This document shows, piece after piece, positions 40,128-47,662 of a stretch of 64,000 nt of DNA. Source of the stretch: Herbidospora mongoliensis. GTDB lineage: Bacteria > Actinomycetota > Actinomycetes > Streptosporangiales > Streptosporangiaceae. The stretch is taken from positions 186,001 through 250,000 of the forward strand of contig NZ_BBXD01000011.1 of NCBI RefSeq assembly GCF_001570545.1, written 5' to 3'. Position 1 is the stretch's first letter. Each line of letters opens with the position of its first letter. The notes beneath the pieces were generated by a model that worked only from the letters and a program-made list of their open reading frames with translations, did not search any database and had not been told where the DNA came from. Both the position numbers and the translations under genes were made by a program.

Positions 40128-42536
40128 TCAGGGTCGGATCTGGCGGGTGATGCTCGGGTCGGTGATCCCGGTGTCGGCGGCCAGGAGGAACGCCTTGGAC
40201 AGCACGATCGACAACATGCCGCCCTCCTCCTCGAACGGCAGGAACACCCGGTCGCCACCGCCGGTCGGGACGATGCACAGGTAGGCGTCGTTGGGCTCCA
40301 TCAGGATGTTCCCGGAGCCCAGGTGGATCTTGTAGGTGCGCAGTTCACCCCGCACCGCCAGGAACCGGTCGGTCAGGACGCAACGGTCGGCGATGGCCAG
40401 GCGGGGCAGCAGCCGGGTCAGCGCGTCACGCCTGATTCGCGCGCTCTCGGCGAGGTCACCGAAGCCGTAGGACCGCCAGTAGTCGCCCTCGCCCTCCGGG
40501 TCGAGGCCCGTCGAGGTGACCCCCACGGCGAGGTCGGCGTCGCGCAGCGCCTCCGACAGGTCGAGCGCCGGGACCTCGGTCACCGGGACCAGGACGGCAC
40601 GGTCGTAGTACTGGTGGTAGTCGCCGTCGTAGAAGCGCAGATCACCGCTGACACAGATGGACGCGGTGGCGCCGAAGTCCTCGCGGTCGACGTCGTGCGC
40701 GCCCAGGTGGAAGTCCCAGGCGACGGTCAGCCCGCTGGGCAGCCGCTTGGTGGCGGTGCACCGGTCGGACCCGCCCTCCCCATCCCACCAGCCCAGCGAC
40801 ATGCCGCTCCAGCCGCGTTCGGTGAGCAGCGCCTTGGCCTGGCCGTAGCGCAGCAGGTGGTCGGCGAAGCGGCGCGAGTGGTCGCGGGTGCCCTCCTCGG
40901 CGGGGGTGAGCAGATAGACCTCGCGGAAGGCCTGCTTGAACGACTGGCGCAGACCCTTGTCCAGCAGATGGTCGCGCCAGATCCGCACCTCGTCGGCGGT
41001 GTGGGACAGCGGGTGCCACAGCAGGACCGGGGTCTCGGGGTCGGGCTGGATCCGGCGTCCGGCCGGGTCGGTCAGCTCCCACTCACCGTCGACCCGGACG
41101 GGCAGTCCGGCCGGACCTTGGAGGATCTCCCAGATGAGGGTGCGGGCGTAGGCGCCGGTGACCGGGTGGTCGAGGTAGAGCGCGCGGACGTCGCGCCAGC
41201 GCCAGATCCGCTCGGCGGCCAGCGCTCGCTCGATGCGGAACCGCTCGGCGGGCAGCGCCTTATTCAGCTCCTTGGACGTGGCCCGGAACTCGGCCAGCAG
41301 CTCACGGTCGACGCTCTTGGGGACGGTCTTGCGGCCCTCGTAGGTGATCGCGCCGGTCACCGACAGCGTCAGCCCCTGTGAGGTGCGGGTGCCGTCGGCG
41401 CCCAGGCCGAAAGCAGGCACGGTGCGTTCGAGGAGGTGGTCGGGCGACATCCCCTCCCGGGTGCCGATCGACTCCAGGATCCCGGCGACCTTGGTCAGGA
41501 TGCTCTTCCTGCGGACCTTCGCCTGCACCAGGGCGAGCGGGGCGACGACCTCGAGCCCGCCGAGCCGGTCGAGCACGTTGAGCGCCGCGTTGGCGACCCG
41601 CTCGTTGCGCGAGTTGGGGCCGGAGCCGCCCATCCCGATGCCGGTGGCCAGGGCGACCTGACCGAGCAGGCCGATCACCCAGGGCTCGTCGATGACCTCG
41701 CAGGTCCAGAGCATGCCGCGGAGCAGGTCGGCGGTGCGCTTGTCGAGATAGGTGACGACATCGCGGTAGCCCCAGTGCTTCTCCCGGTAGGCGGGAACCC
41801 GGCCGAGGATCTCGCGTAGGAGCGCGGTGTTCGCGGGAGTGAGCAGGTCGCGGGCGCGGTCGGTCCAGCCCCTGGGCGGTGTCGCGGAGGTCGCGGTGGC
41901 CCAGTGGCGCAGCAGTGGGAGCGCACCGGTCGTGCCGAGACGCGCGGCGTACTCGTCGCGCAGCAGGGCGGCGAAGGGGTCGCAGGCGGGAATCAGGGAG
42001 TGGGCGGCCTCGACCGGGTCGACGGCCAGGTGGCCGGCGAGGAGATCATCGAGGATGCGCCGGGTCGTCCACTCAGGAGAGTAGGACGTCTCCTTCATGT
42101 CCTTCTGCGCCTGGAGGAGACGAGACAGCAGGGGTTCCCGCTCCTCGGCGGTCAGGCCTTTGATGGCTGCCATCGGGATGCGGTAGCGGTAATCGTTCCG
42201 TGGCGGGTCGGGCCAGCTGTTCGTGGCCCGCCACAGCAGGTCACGTTGCTGTGGAGTCCAGCGCAGCTTCCGCTGAGCCAGTCTCCAGACGATGTCCTCG
42301 GTGGCGACGCCGTTGGCGGTGTGGGCGAGCAGATGCGCCCACAGGGCCATCGTCCGCCACTCGATCTCGCCCCAGGCGGCGGAGTGCTCTTTCAGGAGAC
42401 GGTGGTCGACGAAGAGGTGGCGGTCCTGGGCGCACAGCAGTGTGTCGTCGAAAGCGGCGAACAGCTCCAGCGTCGCCGGGTCGATTTCGTCGAGCCAGTC
42501 GCGGTGCCGGGCCGGAAGACCGTCGAGCACGCCCAT
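40128..42536 (-). CDS. DUF4132 protein, copy B
   Basis: The 802-residue protein has a longer N-terminal helical region than copy A and the same C-terminal DUF4132 domain (about 580-802). Shared landmarks are SFKQAFREVYLLTPAEEGTR, RLLPRLAIADRCVLTDRF, YKIHLGSGNILMEPNDA and DPSITRQIR. The pair probably arose by tandem duplication with divergence of the N-termini. ATG 42536 lies 1 base after the stop of the small upstream gene. No membrane segment or signal peptide is visible, so it is cytosolic. Confidence 0.84.
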   Translation of the reverse strand: MGVLDGLPARHRDWLDEIDPATLELFAAFDDTLLCAQDRHLFVDHRLLKEHSAAWGEIEWRTMALWAHLLAHTANGVATEDIVWRLAQRKLRWTPQQRDLLWRATNSWPDPPRNDYRYRIPMAAIKGLTAEEREPLLSRLLQAQKDMKETSYSPEWTTRRILDDLLAGHLAVDPVEAAHSLIPACDPFAALLRDEYAARLGTTGALPLLRHWATATSATPPRGWTDRARDLLTPANTALLREILGRVPAYREKHWGYRDVVTYLDKRTADLLRGMLWTCEVIDEPWVIGLLGQVALATGIGMGGSGPNSRNERVANAALNVLDRLGGLEVVAPLALVQAKVRRKSILTKVAGILESIGTREGMSPDHLLERTVPAFGLGADGTRTSQGLTLSVTGAITYEGRKTVPKSVDRELLAEFRATSKELNKALPAERFRIERALAAERIWRWRDVRALYLDHPVTGAYARTLIWEILQGPAGLPVRVDGEWELTDPAGRRIQPDPETPVLLWHPLSHTADEVRIWRDHLLDKGLRQSFKQAFREVYLLTPAEEGTRDHSRRFADHLLRYGQAKALLTERGWSGMSLGWWDGEGGSDRCTATKRLPSGLTVAWDFHLGAHDVDREDFGATASICVSGDLRFYDGDYHQYYDRAVLVPVTEVPALDLSEALRDADLAVGVTSTGLDPEGEGDYWRSYGFGDLAESARIRRDALTRLLPRLAIADRCVLTDRFLAVRGELRTYKIHLGSGNILMEPNDAYLCIVPTGGGDRVFLPFEEEGGMLSIVLSKAFLLAADTGITDPSITRQIRP

Positions 42537-42537
42537 G

Positions 42538-42930
42538 TCAGCCGCCCACCAGAGGCACCAGCTTGACGAAGGACACGATCGGGTCGGCGATCAGGTCGAT
42601 CTCCACATCCAGGTCGAGGATCTGGCGGTCGCCGATCAACAGCAGGAAGCCGTTGCGGCCGAACGCCACCTCGGCCGCGTCGGCCTGCTTCTCCCAGTCG
42701 AGCCGCCGCGCCGACCGCATCCGGTAGCCGTTCAGCTCGGCCTCGGCCTCGGTCGGCTTCACCAGGCCGCGAAAGTGATCGGTAGGGGCGGCGTTGTAGC
42801 GCGCCACCTCCTCCCGCACGCGCAACCGGACCAGTTCCCGGGCCGAGATGCGCTCGGGCAGGTCAGGGAGGGAGAACTCGGCCAGCGCGCGACCGGTCGC
42901 GGTCTCATCTCGAAACGTCACCAAGGCCAT
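42538..42930 (-). CDS. Small partner protein of the DUF4132 pair
   Basis: The 130-residue protein contains the charged segment LPERISARELVRLRVREEVARYN and ends in IGDRQILDLDVEIDLIADP. No named domain is recognised. The first-in-operon position and 1-bp spacing to copy B imply co-expression. The product may be an adapter for DUF4132. ATG 42930 has no strong ribosome site. Confidence 0.7.
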   Translation of the reverse strand: MALVTFRDETATGRALAEFSLPDLPERISARELVRLRVREEVARYNAAPTDHFRGLVKPTEAEAELNGYRMRSARRLDWEKQADAAEVAFGRNGFLLLIGDRQILDLDVEIDLIADPIVSFVKLVPLVGG

Positions 42931-43076
42931 CGGGGGGCATCCGTCCTCGTGAAGCGATCATGTGATGCCGCAATTGATAACAGCGCCGACCGACAAAAAA
43001 GCACCCGGCCTGGTCAGCCCGCACAGCCCGTCGCCGCCGTACTCGAAGGGGTCTGGACGGGAGGTAACTTGGCCTG
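42931..43076. promoter_or_regulatory. Divergent promoter region of the DUF4132 and SNF2/SWIM operons
   Basis: The 146-bp gap contains AATTGATAAC (42972-42981), AT-rich compared with surroundings, and TAACTT at 43065-43070, which ends 6 bases before ATG 43077 and may be a leaderless -10. GGGAGG at 43059 is 12 bases from the ATG, too far for an ideal ribosome site. The shared gap suggests joint control of both operons. Confidence 0.5.
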
Positions 43077-45896
43077 ATGCCAGTGCACGCGGTCTGGGCC
43101 GGGGGGCGGGCCGGATTCTGGGCGGAAGGTTCGCCGCGCCCCGCGACGTCCGAACACCATCCCTTCGCCGAGCCGCCGCAGGAGCTCGACGGGGTGCCCG
43201 AGGAGATCGTTCTCCGGCTCCCGTCCGACGCCGACGGGCCGGTGCACTCCTCGTTCACCACGGCGACCCATCTCCGCGAGTGGTCCCTGCCGGCGGTCTT
43301 CCCCGACACCTCGCCCGAGCTGGAAGAGCCTTCCGGTTCGGTACGTTTCCTCGCCGCCCTCGACGACTTCGCGCGTGACCTCGTCAGACGCGGGCGCGTG
43401 CTGCCGGGCCTGGTGGGGCGTGAGGCCCGCTGGCGGCCCGTGCTGACCGGCGCCGACGCGACCAGGGCCGCCGAACTCGCCGCCGCGATGCCGCCCGTGT
43501 TCCGGGCGGCCGACACCCGGCCGGTCCGGGAACTGCTGGCCGAGGCGCTGATGCGCCTGGCCGACCGGGCCGTCAGGAAAGACCTCCCCGACCGCATCCT
43601 CATGGGCCACCGGCCGGGCAGGCGCAGTCCCGTCGCCGACCAGTGGGCCGTGAAGCTCATCGGCGACGACACGCACCTGGAGGGCGACCTCGCCGACCTG
43701 CGCGGGGAGCTCGACCGGTGGCACGACGCGGCCCACGCCTTCGACGGTCCGGCCAGGGCCGCCTTCACGCTCAAAGAAATCGGCGACGACGGGTGGGAGA
43801 TCGGTTTCTCGCTCCAGTCGTCCGAGGATCCGAGCCTCGACCTTCCGGCCGCCGAGGTCTGGCGCGGGGCGCGTCTCCCGGGGGCCGTCGCGGAAGACGA
43901 GCTGCTCGCGGGGCTGGGCCGGGCGGTGCGGCTCTATCCGGAGCTCGACCGGGCGCTCCGCGACCCCCAGCCGGAGGGGCTCCCGCTCGACACCCGGGGC
44001 GCGTTCGCCTTCCTCAAGAACGCCGCGCCGCTGCTGAGCGCGGCCGGGTTCGGGGTGCGTCTGCCCGTCTGGGCGGGCAAGACGAGGCTGGGGCTCAAGC
44101 TCACCACTCGTACCCGACAGGGACCGAAGGCGGTGGGAGGCCAGGGGTTCGGGCTCGACCAGATCGTCGACTTCCGGGTCGATCTCGCCGTGGGCGACGA
44201 GATCATCTCCGAGGCCGAACTGGCCGAGCTGGCCCGGCTGAAAGTCCCGTTAGTGCGGATACGCGGCCAGTGGGTCGAGCTAGACGACCGGCAGCTCAAA
44301 GCCGCGTTGAAGATCCTGGAGCAGCGGAGAGAGGGTGAGCTGTCCGCGCGTGAGGTCATCAACGAGGTCGTGCTCGGCGGTGACGACGACCTCCCGATCA
44401 CGGCGGTCGACGCCGACGGGCTGCTCGGCGACCTGCTGTCGGGCGAGGCCGATCGGCGGCTGGAGCCGGTTCCGGTGCCCAAGACGCTGACGGCGACGCT
44501 CCGGCCGTACCAGCAGAGAGGTCTGTCCTGGCTGAGCTTCCTGTCCGACCTGGGGCTGGGCGGGGTGCTGGCCGACGACATGGGTCTCGGCAAGACGATC
44601 ACGACGCTGTCGTTGTTGCTGGCCGAGCGGGAGCGCGGGGAACCGGCGCCGACGCTGCTGGTCTGCCCGATGTCGCTGCTCAGCAACTGGCAGAAGGAGG
44701 CCGCCCGGTTCGCTCCCGGCCTGCGGGTGCACGTCTATCACGGGTCTGGCCGCGAGCTGGCCGACGCCGATCTGGTGCTGACCACCTACGGCACCGCGCT
44801 GCGCGACGTCGGGCATCTGGCGGAGCGGACGTGGGAGCGGGTGGTCTGCGACGAGGCGCAGGCGATCAAGAACAGCGCGGCCCGGCAGTCGCTGGCGGTC
44901 CGGTCGATCCAGGCCCGGACGAAACTGGCCCTCACCGGCACACCGGTCGAGAACCACCTCGCCGAGCTCTGGTCGATCATGGAGTTCTGCAACCCCGGCC
45001 TGCTCGGCACGGCCCGCACGTTCCGCGACCGCTTCCAGGAGCCCATCGAGGTCCGCCGCGACGAGAACGCGGTGGCCGCCCTCAAGCGCGCGACGGGCCC
45101 GTTCGTGCTCAGACGCCTGAAGACCGACAAGACGATCATCTCCGACCTGCCCGACAAGCTGGAGATGAAGGTCTGGTGCACCCTCACCCCTGAGCAGGCC
45201 AGCCTCTACCGCGCGGTCGTCGATGAGATGATGGGCAAGATCGAGAGCAGCGACGGCATCCAGCGGCGCGGCAACGTGCTGGCCGCGATGACCCGCCTGA
45301 AGCAGGTCTGCAACCACCCCGCCCACCTGCTGAAAGACGGCTCCCGGCTGCCCGGCCGGTCGGGCAAGCTGGCCCGCCTGGAGGAACTCTGCGAGGAGAT
45401 CCTGGCCGAGGGCGAGAAGGCGCTGGTCTTCACCCAGTACGCCGAGTTCGGCTCGCTCCTGCTGCCACACCTGGCGGCCCGGCTCGACCGGCCGGTGCTG
45501 TGGCTGCACGGCGGGCTCACCAAGAAACGGCGTGACGAACTCGTCGACCGCTTCCAGACCGACGACGAACCGATGATCTTCCTGCTGTCTCTCAAAGCCG
45601 CCGGCACCGGCCTCAACCTGACCGCCGCGAACCACGTCATCCACGTCGACCGGTGGTGGAACCCGGCCGTGGAGAACCAGGCGACCGACCGGGCGTTCCG
45701 CATCGGCCAGACGAAGAACGTCCAGGTCCGCAAGTTCATCTGCACGGGGACCATCGAGGAACGCGTCGACGAGATGATCGAACGCAAACAGGCGCTGGCC
45801 GAGAGCGTGGTCGGCACCGGGGAAGACTGGATCAGCTCCCTGTCGACCGACCAGCTCAGAGACCTGTTCGCACTGGGTCCGGAGGCGGTGGCATGA
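43077..45896 (+). CDS. SNF2-family helicase (HelZ-like)
   Basis: The 939-residue protein has a long N-terminal region (1-470) and a SNF2 ATPase core. Motif I is DMGLGKT at about 501-507, motif II is DEAQ at 592-595, TGTPVENHLAELWSI is motif III, and the C-terminal half has FTQYAEFG, LSLKAAGTGLNLT and QATDRAFRIGQ (motif VI). SNF2 enzymes translocate on double-stranded DNA and remodel bound proteins. The same pairing with a SWIM protein is known in Mycobacterium tuberculosis (HelZ, Rv2101, next to Rv2102). The stop overlaps the SWIM gene (ATGA). Confidence 0.93.
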   Translation: MPVHAVWAGGRAGFWAEGSPRPATSEHHPFAEPPQELDGVPEEIVLRLPSDADGPVHSSFTTATHLREWSLPAVFPDTSPELEEPSGSVRFLAALDDFARDLVRRGRVLPGLVGREARWRPVLTGADATRAAELAAAMPPVFRAADTRPVRELLAEALMRLADRAVRKDLPDRILMGHRPGRRSPVADQWAVKLIGDDTHLEGDLADLRGELDRWHDAAHAFDGPARAAFTLKEIGDDGWEIGFSLQSSEDPSLDLPAAEVWRGARLPGAVAEDELLAGLGRAVRLYPELDRALRDPQPEGLPLDTRGAFAFLKNAAPLLSAAGFGVRLPVWAGKTRLGLKLTTRTRQGPKAVGGQGFGLDQIVDFRVDLAVGDEIISEAELAELARLKVPLVRIRGQWVELDDRQLKAALKILEQRREGELSAREVINEVVLGGDDDLPITAVDADGLLGDLLSGEADRRLEPVPVPKTLTATLRPYQQRGLSWLSFLSDLGLGGVLADDMGLGKTITTLSLLLAERERGEPAPTLLVCPMSLLSNWQKEAARFAPGLRVHVYHGSGRELADADLVLTTYGTALRDVGHLAERTWERVVCDEAQAIKNSAARQSLAVRSIQARTKLALTGTPVENHLAELWSIMEFCNPGLLGTARTFRDRFQEPIEVRRDENAVAALKRATGPFVLRRLKTDKTIISDLPDKLEMKVWCTLTPEQASLYRAVVDEMMGKIESSDGIQRRGNVLAAMTRLKQVCNHPAHLLKDGSRLPGRSGKLARLEELCEEILAEGEKALVFTQYAEFGSLLLPHLAARLDRPVLWLHGGLTKKRRDELVDRFQTDDEPMIFLLSLKAAGTGLNLTAANHVIHVDRWWNPAVENQATDRAFRIGQTKNVQVRKFICTGTIEERVDEMIERKQALAESVVGTGEDWISSLSTDQLRDLFALGPEAVA

Positions 45897-46699
45897 GTCC
45901 CGTCGGGAAAGACGGCTGGTTCGAGGCGGGCACGCCCATCAAGGTCGAGGGTGGGATCAAGGCACGCGGCCGCAGGGGCACCCTCGGGGAGAAGTGGTGG
46001 TCGCGGCGGTTCGTCGACATCCTCGAACGCGTCTGTGACCCCGGGCGGCTGGCGCGGGGGCGGGCGTATGCCCGCAAGGGTCAGGTGGTCTCGATGTCCG
46101 TGGGAGACGGGGTCGTCGAAGCCGTGGTGCAGGGGTCGCGCCCAGAGCCGTACAGAGTAGAGATCGAGATCGAAGCCTACGGTCAGGAGGTATGGGGCGT
46201 TCTCGAAAAGGTCATCGCTGGTCAGGCCGGTCATCGGGCCAGGCTGCTGGCCGGTGAGATGCCGACCGAGCTCGACGCGCTGTTCTCGCGGGCCGGGTTC
46301 CCGATCTTCCCCGAGCAGGGCGAGCTTGAGATGAGCTGCGGCTGCCCCGACTGGGGCAATCCGTGCAAGCACGTCTCCGCCGTGCTCTATCTGCTGGCCG
46401 AGGCGTTCGACGACGATCCGTTCCTGGTGCTGGCCTGGCGCGGCAAACCGCGGGAGCAGCTCCTGGACGACCTCCGCACCCCCGCAGACGAACGCCTGGA
46501 AGACCGGCTCGCCGACTTCTACGCGCTCAACGTTTCCCCCGCCCGGCTGAAGGGCGCGCAGGCCCCGGACACCCCACCCGACCTGCTGCTCAGGGCGCTG
46601 GAACCGCCGAAGGTGAAGGTCAGGCACATCCCGCTGCTCGACCTGCTGCGCCCGGCCTACCGGAGTTTTACGTATCCACGAAGCCCTGAGGAACCATGA
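45893..46699 (+). CDS. SWIM zinc-finger protein
   Basis: The 268-residue protein has an N-terminal region followed by the SWIM motif CGCPDWGNPCKHVSAVLY at about residues 151-168, with the C-x-C-x7-C-x-H spacing that binds zinc and DNA or protein. The C-terminal region (LLDDLRTPADERLEDRLADFY) is helical. ATG 45893 overlaps the helicase stop. The protein is likely to guide the SNF2 ATPase to its substrate, as in the Rv2101-Rv2102 pair. The 3' end overlaps the convergent lipid-kinase gene by 32 bp. Confidence 0.9.
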   Translation: MSPVGKDGWFEAGTPIKVEGGIKARGRRGTLGEKWWSRRFVDILERVCDPGRLARGRAYARKGQVVSMSVGDGVVEAVVQGSRPEPYRVEIEIEAYGQEVWGVLEKVIAGQAGHRARLLAGEMPTELDALFSRAGFPIFPEQGELEMSCGCPDWGNPCKHVSAVLYLLAEAFDDDPFLVLAWRGKPREQLLDDLRTPADERLEDRLADFYALNVSPARLKGAQAPDTPPDLLLRALEPPKVKVRHIPLLDLLRPAYRSFTYPRSPEEP

Positions 46700-47606
46700 C
46701 CCGCACCCCGTTGGGGATCGTCTTGATCACCAGCGGGGTCATCAGCCGCACCTCGCCGTCGATGTCGGCGGCCATCGGCGGGTCGGTCTCCAGGAGCATC
46801 TCCTTGCCGACGACGAACGGGCCGCCCGCGAGGCTGCGCCACTTGCCGGTGGTGGCCCGCAGGAAGGTCTCGCCGAGCAGGCGCAGGCGCTTGCCCGAGC
46901 CGAGCTGGTAGGCGACCAGGTTGCGGTTGTCGATGGAGATGTCGCTGGCGATCTGCCAGCCGCCGTGGAAGCGGCCGTTGGCGATGTTGAGCTGGTGGGT
47001 CAGCAGCTCGTGGCGGCGGCCTTCGACGGTGATGAAGGCGCGGAACGGCGTGTGGCCCGGCAGGATCGTCAGCGCCGTCAGCGGGTAGGCGGCCCGGCCG
47101 GCCAGCTTCTTCAGCCACGGCTTCACGGTCCCGGCCACCTCGACCGACACCCCGAAACTGGCCAGGTTGGCGAACGGGCGGTCGCCGCACAGGCCGAGGT
47201 CGATGTCGGCGACCTTGCCCTCGCTGAAGACGCGCACCGCGCCCGCGCGGGTCAGCGGCAGGCCGAGGCTGCGGGCGAAGTTGTTGGTGGTGCCCAGCGG
47301 CAGCACGCCGAGCGCGACGTCGCGGTGGGCGATGTGCTTGATCGAGCTGGACAGGGTGCCGTCGCCGCCGCCGACGATGAGCAGGTCGGGGCCGAGGCCG
47401 AGCGCCTCGTCGAGACGGTCGCGCAGGCGGCGCGGGTCGTCGACGGGGAAGACCCCCAGCGGCGAGAAGCCGGATTCGCGGATGAGCCGGACCACTTCAG
47501 CGAAGTGTTTGCGGCCACGGCGTGATTTGGTGTTCACGACGACAGCGGCCCGGCGATTATCCCGGATGGCCGCCGTATGGTCGGGCTTGCTCCGCACCCT
47601 CCACAT
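46668..47606 (-). CDS. Diacylglycerol/lipid kinase family protein
   Basis: The 312-residue protein has the DAGK catalytic pattern: VVVNTKSRRGRKH, the ATP-binding GGGDGTLSSSI and LPLGTTNNFARSLGLPL. These enzymes phosphorylate diacylglycerol or related lipids at the inner face of the membrane. ATG 47606 was chosen; the longer frame back to 47636 would run into the preceding hairpin. The 3' end overlaps the SWIM gene by 32 bp in the convergent arrangement. The lipid substrate is not clear. Confidence 0.87.
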   Translation of the reverse strand: MWRVRSKPDHTAAIRDNRRAAVVVNTKSRRGRKHFAEVVRLIRESGFSPLGVFPVDDPRRLRDRLDEALGLGPDLLIVGGGDGTLSSSIKHIAHRDVALGVLPLGTTNNFARSLGLPLTRAGAVRVFSEGKVADIDLGLCGDRPFANLASFGVSVEVAGTVKPWLKKLAGRAAYPLTALTILPGHTPFRAFITVEGRRHELLTHQLNIANGRFHGGWQIASDISIDNRNLVAYQLGSGKRLRLLGETFLRATTGKWRSLAGGPFVVGKEMLLETDPPMAADIDGEVRLMTPLVIKTIPNGVRVMVPQGFVDT

Positions 47607-47610
47607 GCTA

Positions 47611-47636
47611 GTGCCCGGCGGTCTCCCGCCGGGCAC
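47611..47636 (-). terminator. Hairpin after the metalloprotease gene
   Basis: GTGCCCGGCGG (47611-47621) pairs perfectly with CCGCCGGGCAC (47626-47636) over a TCTC loop. It lies between the stop of the protease gene and the start of the lipid-kinase gene, both on the minus strand. No U-run follows, so strength is uncertain. Confidence 0.6.
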
Positions 47637-47662
47637 CAGTCAGTCGAACGCGATCTTTACGT

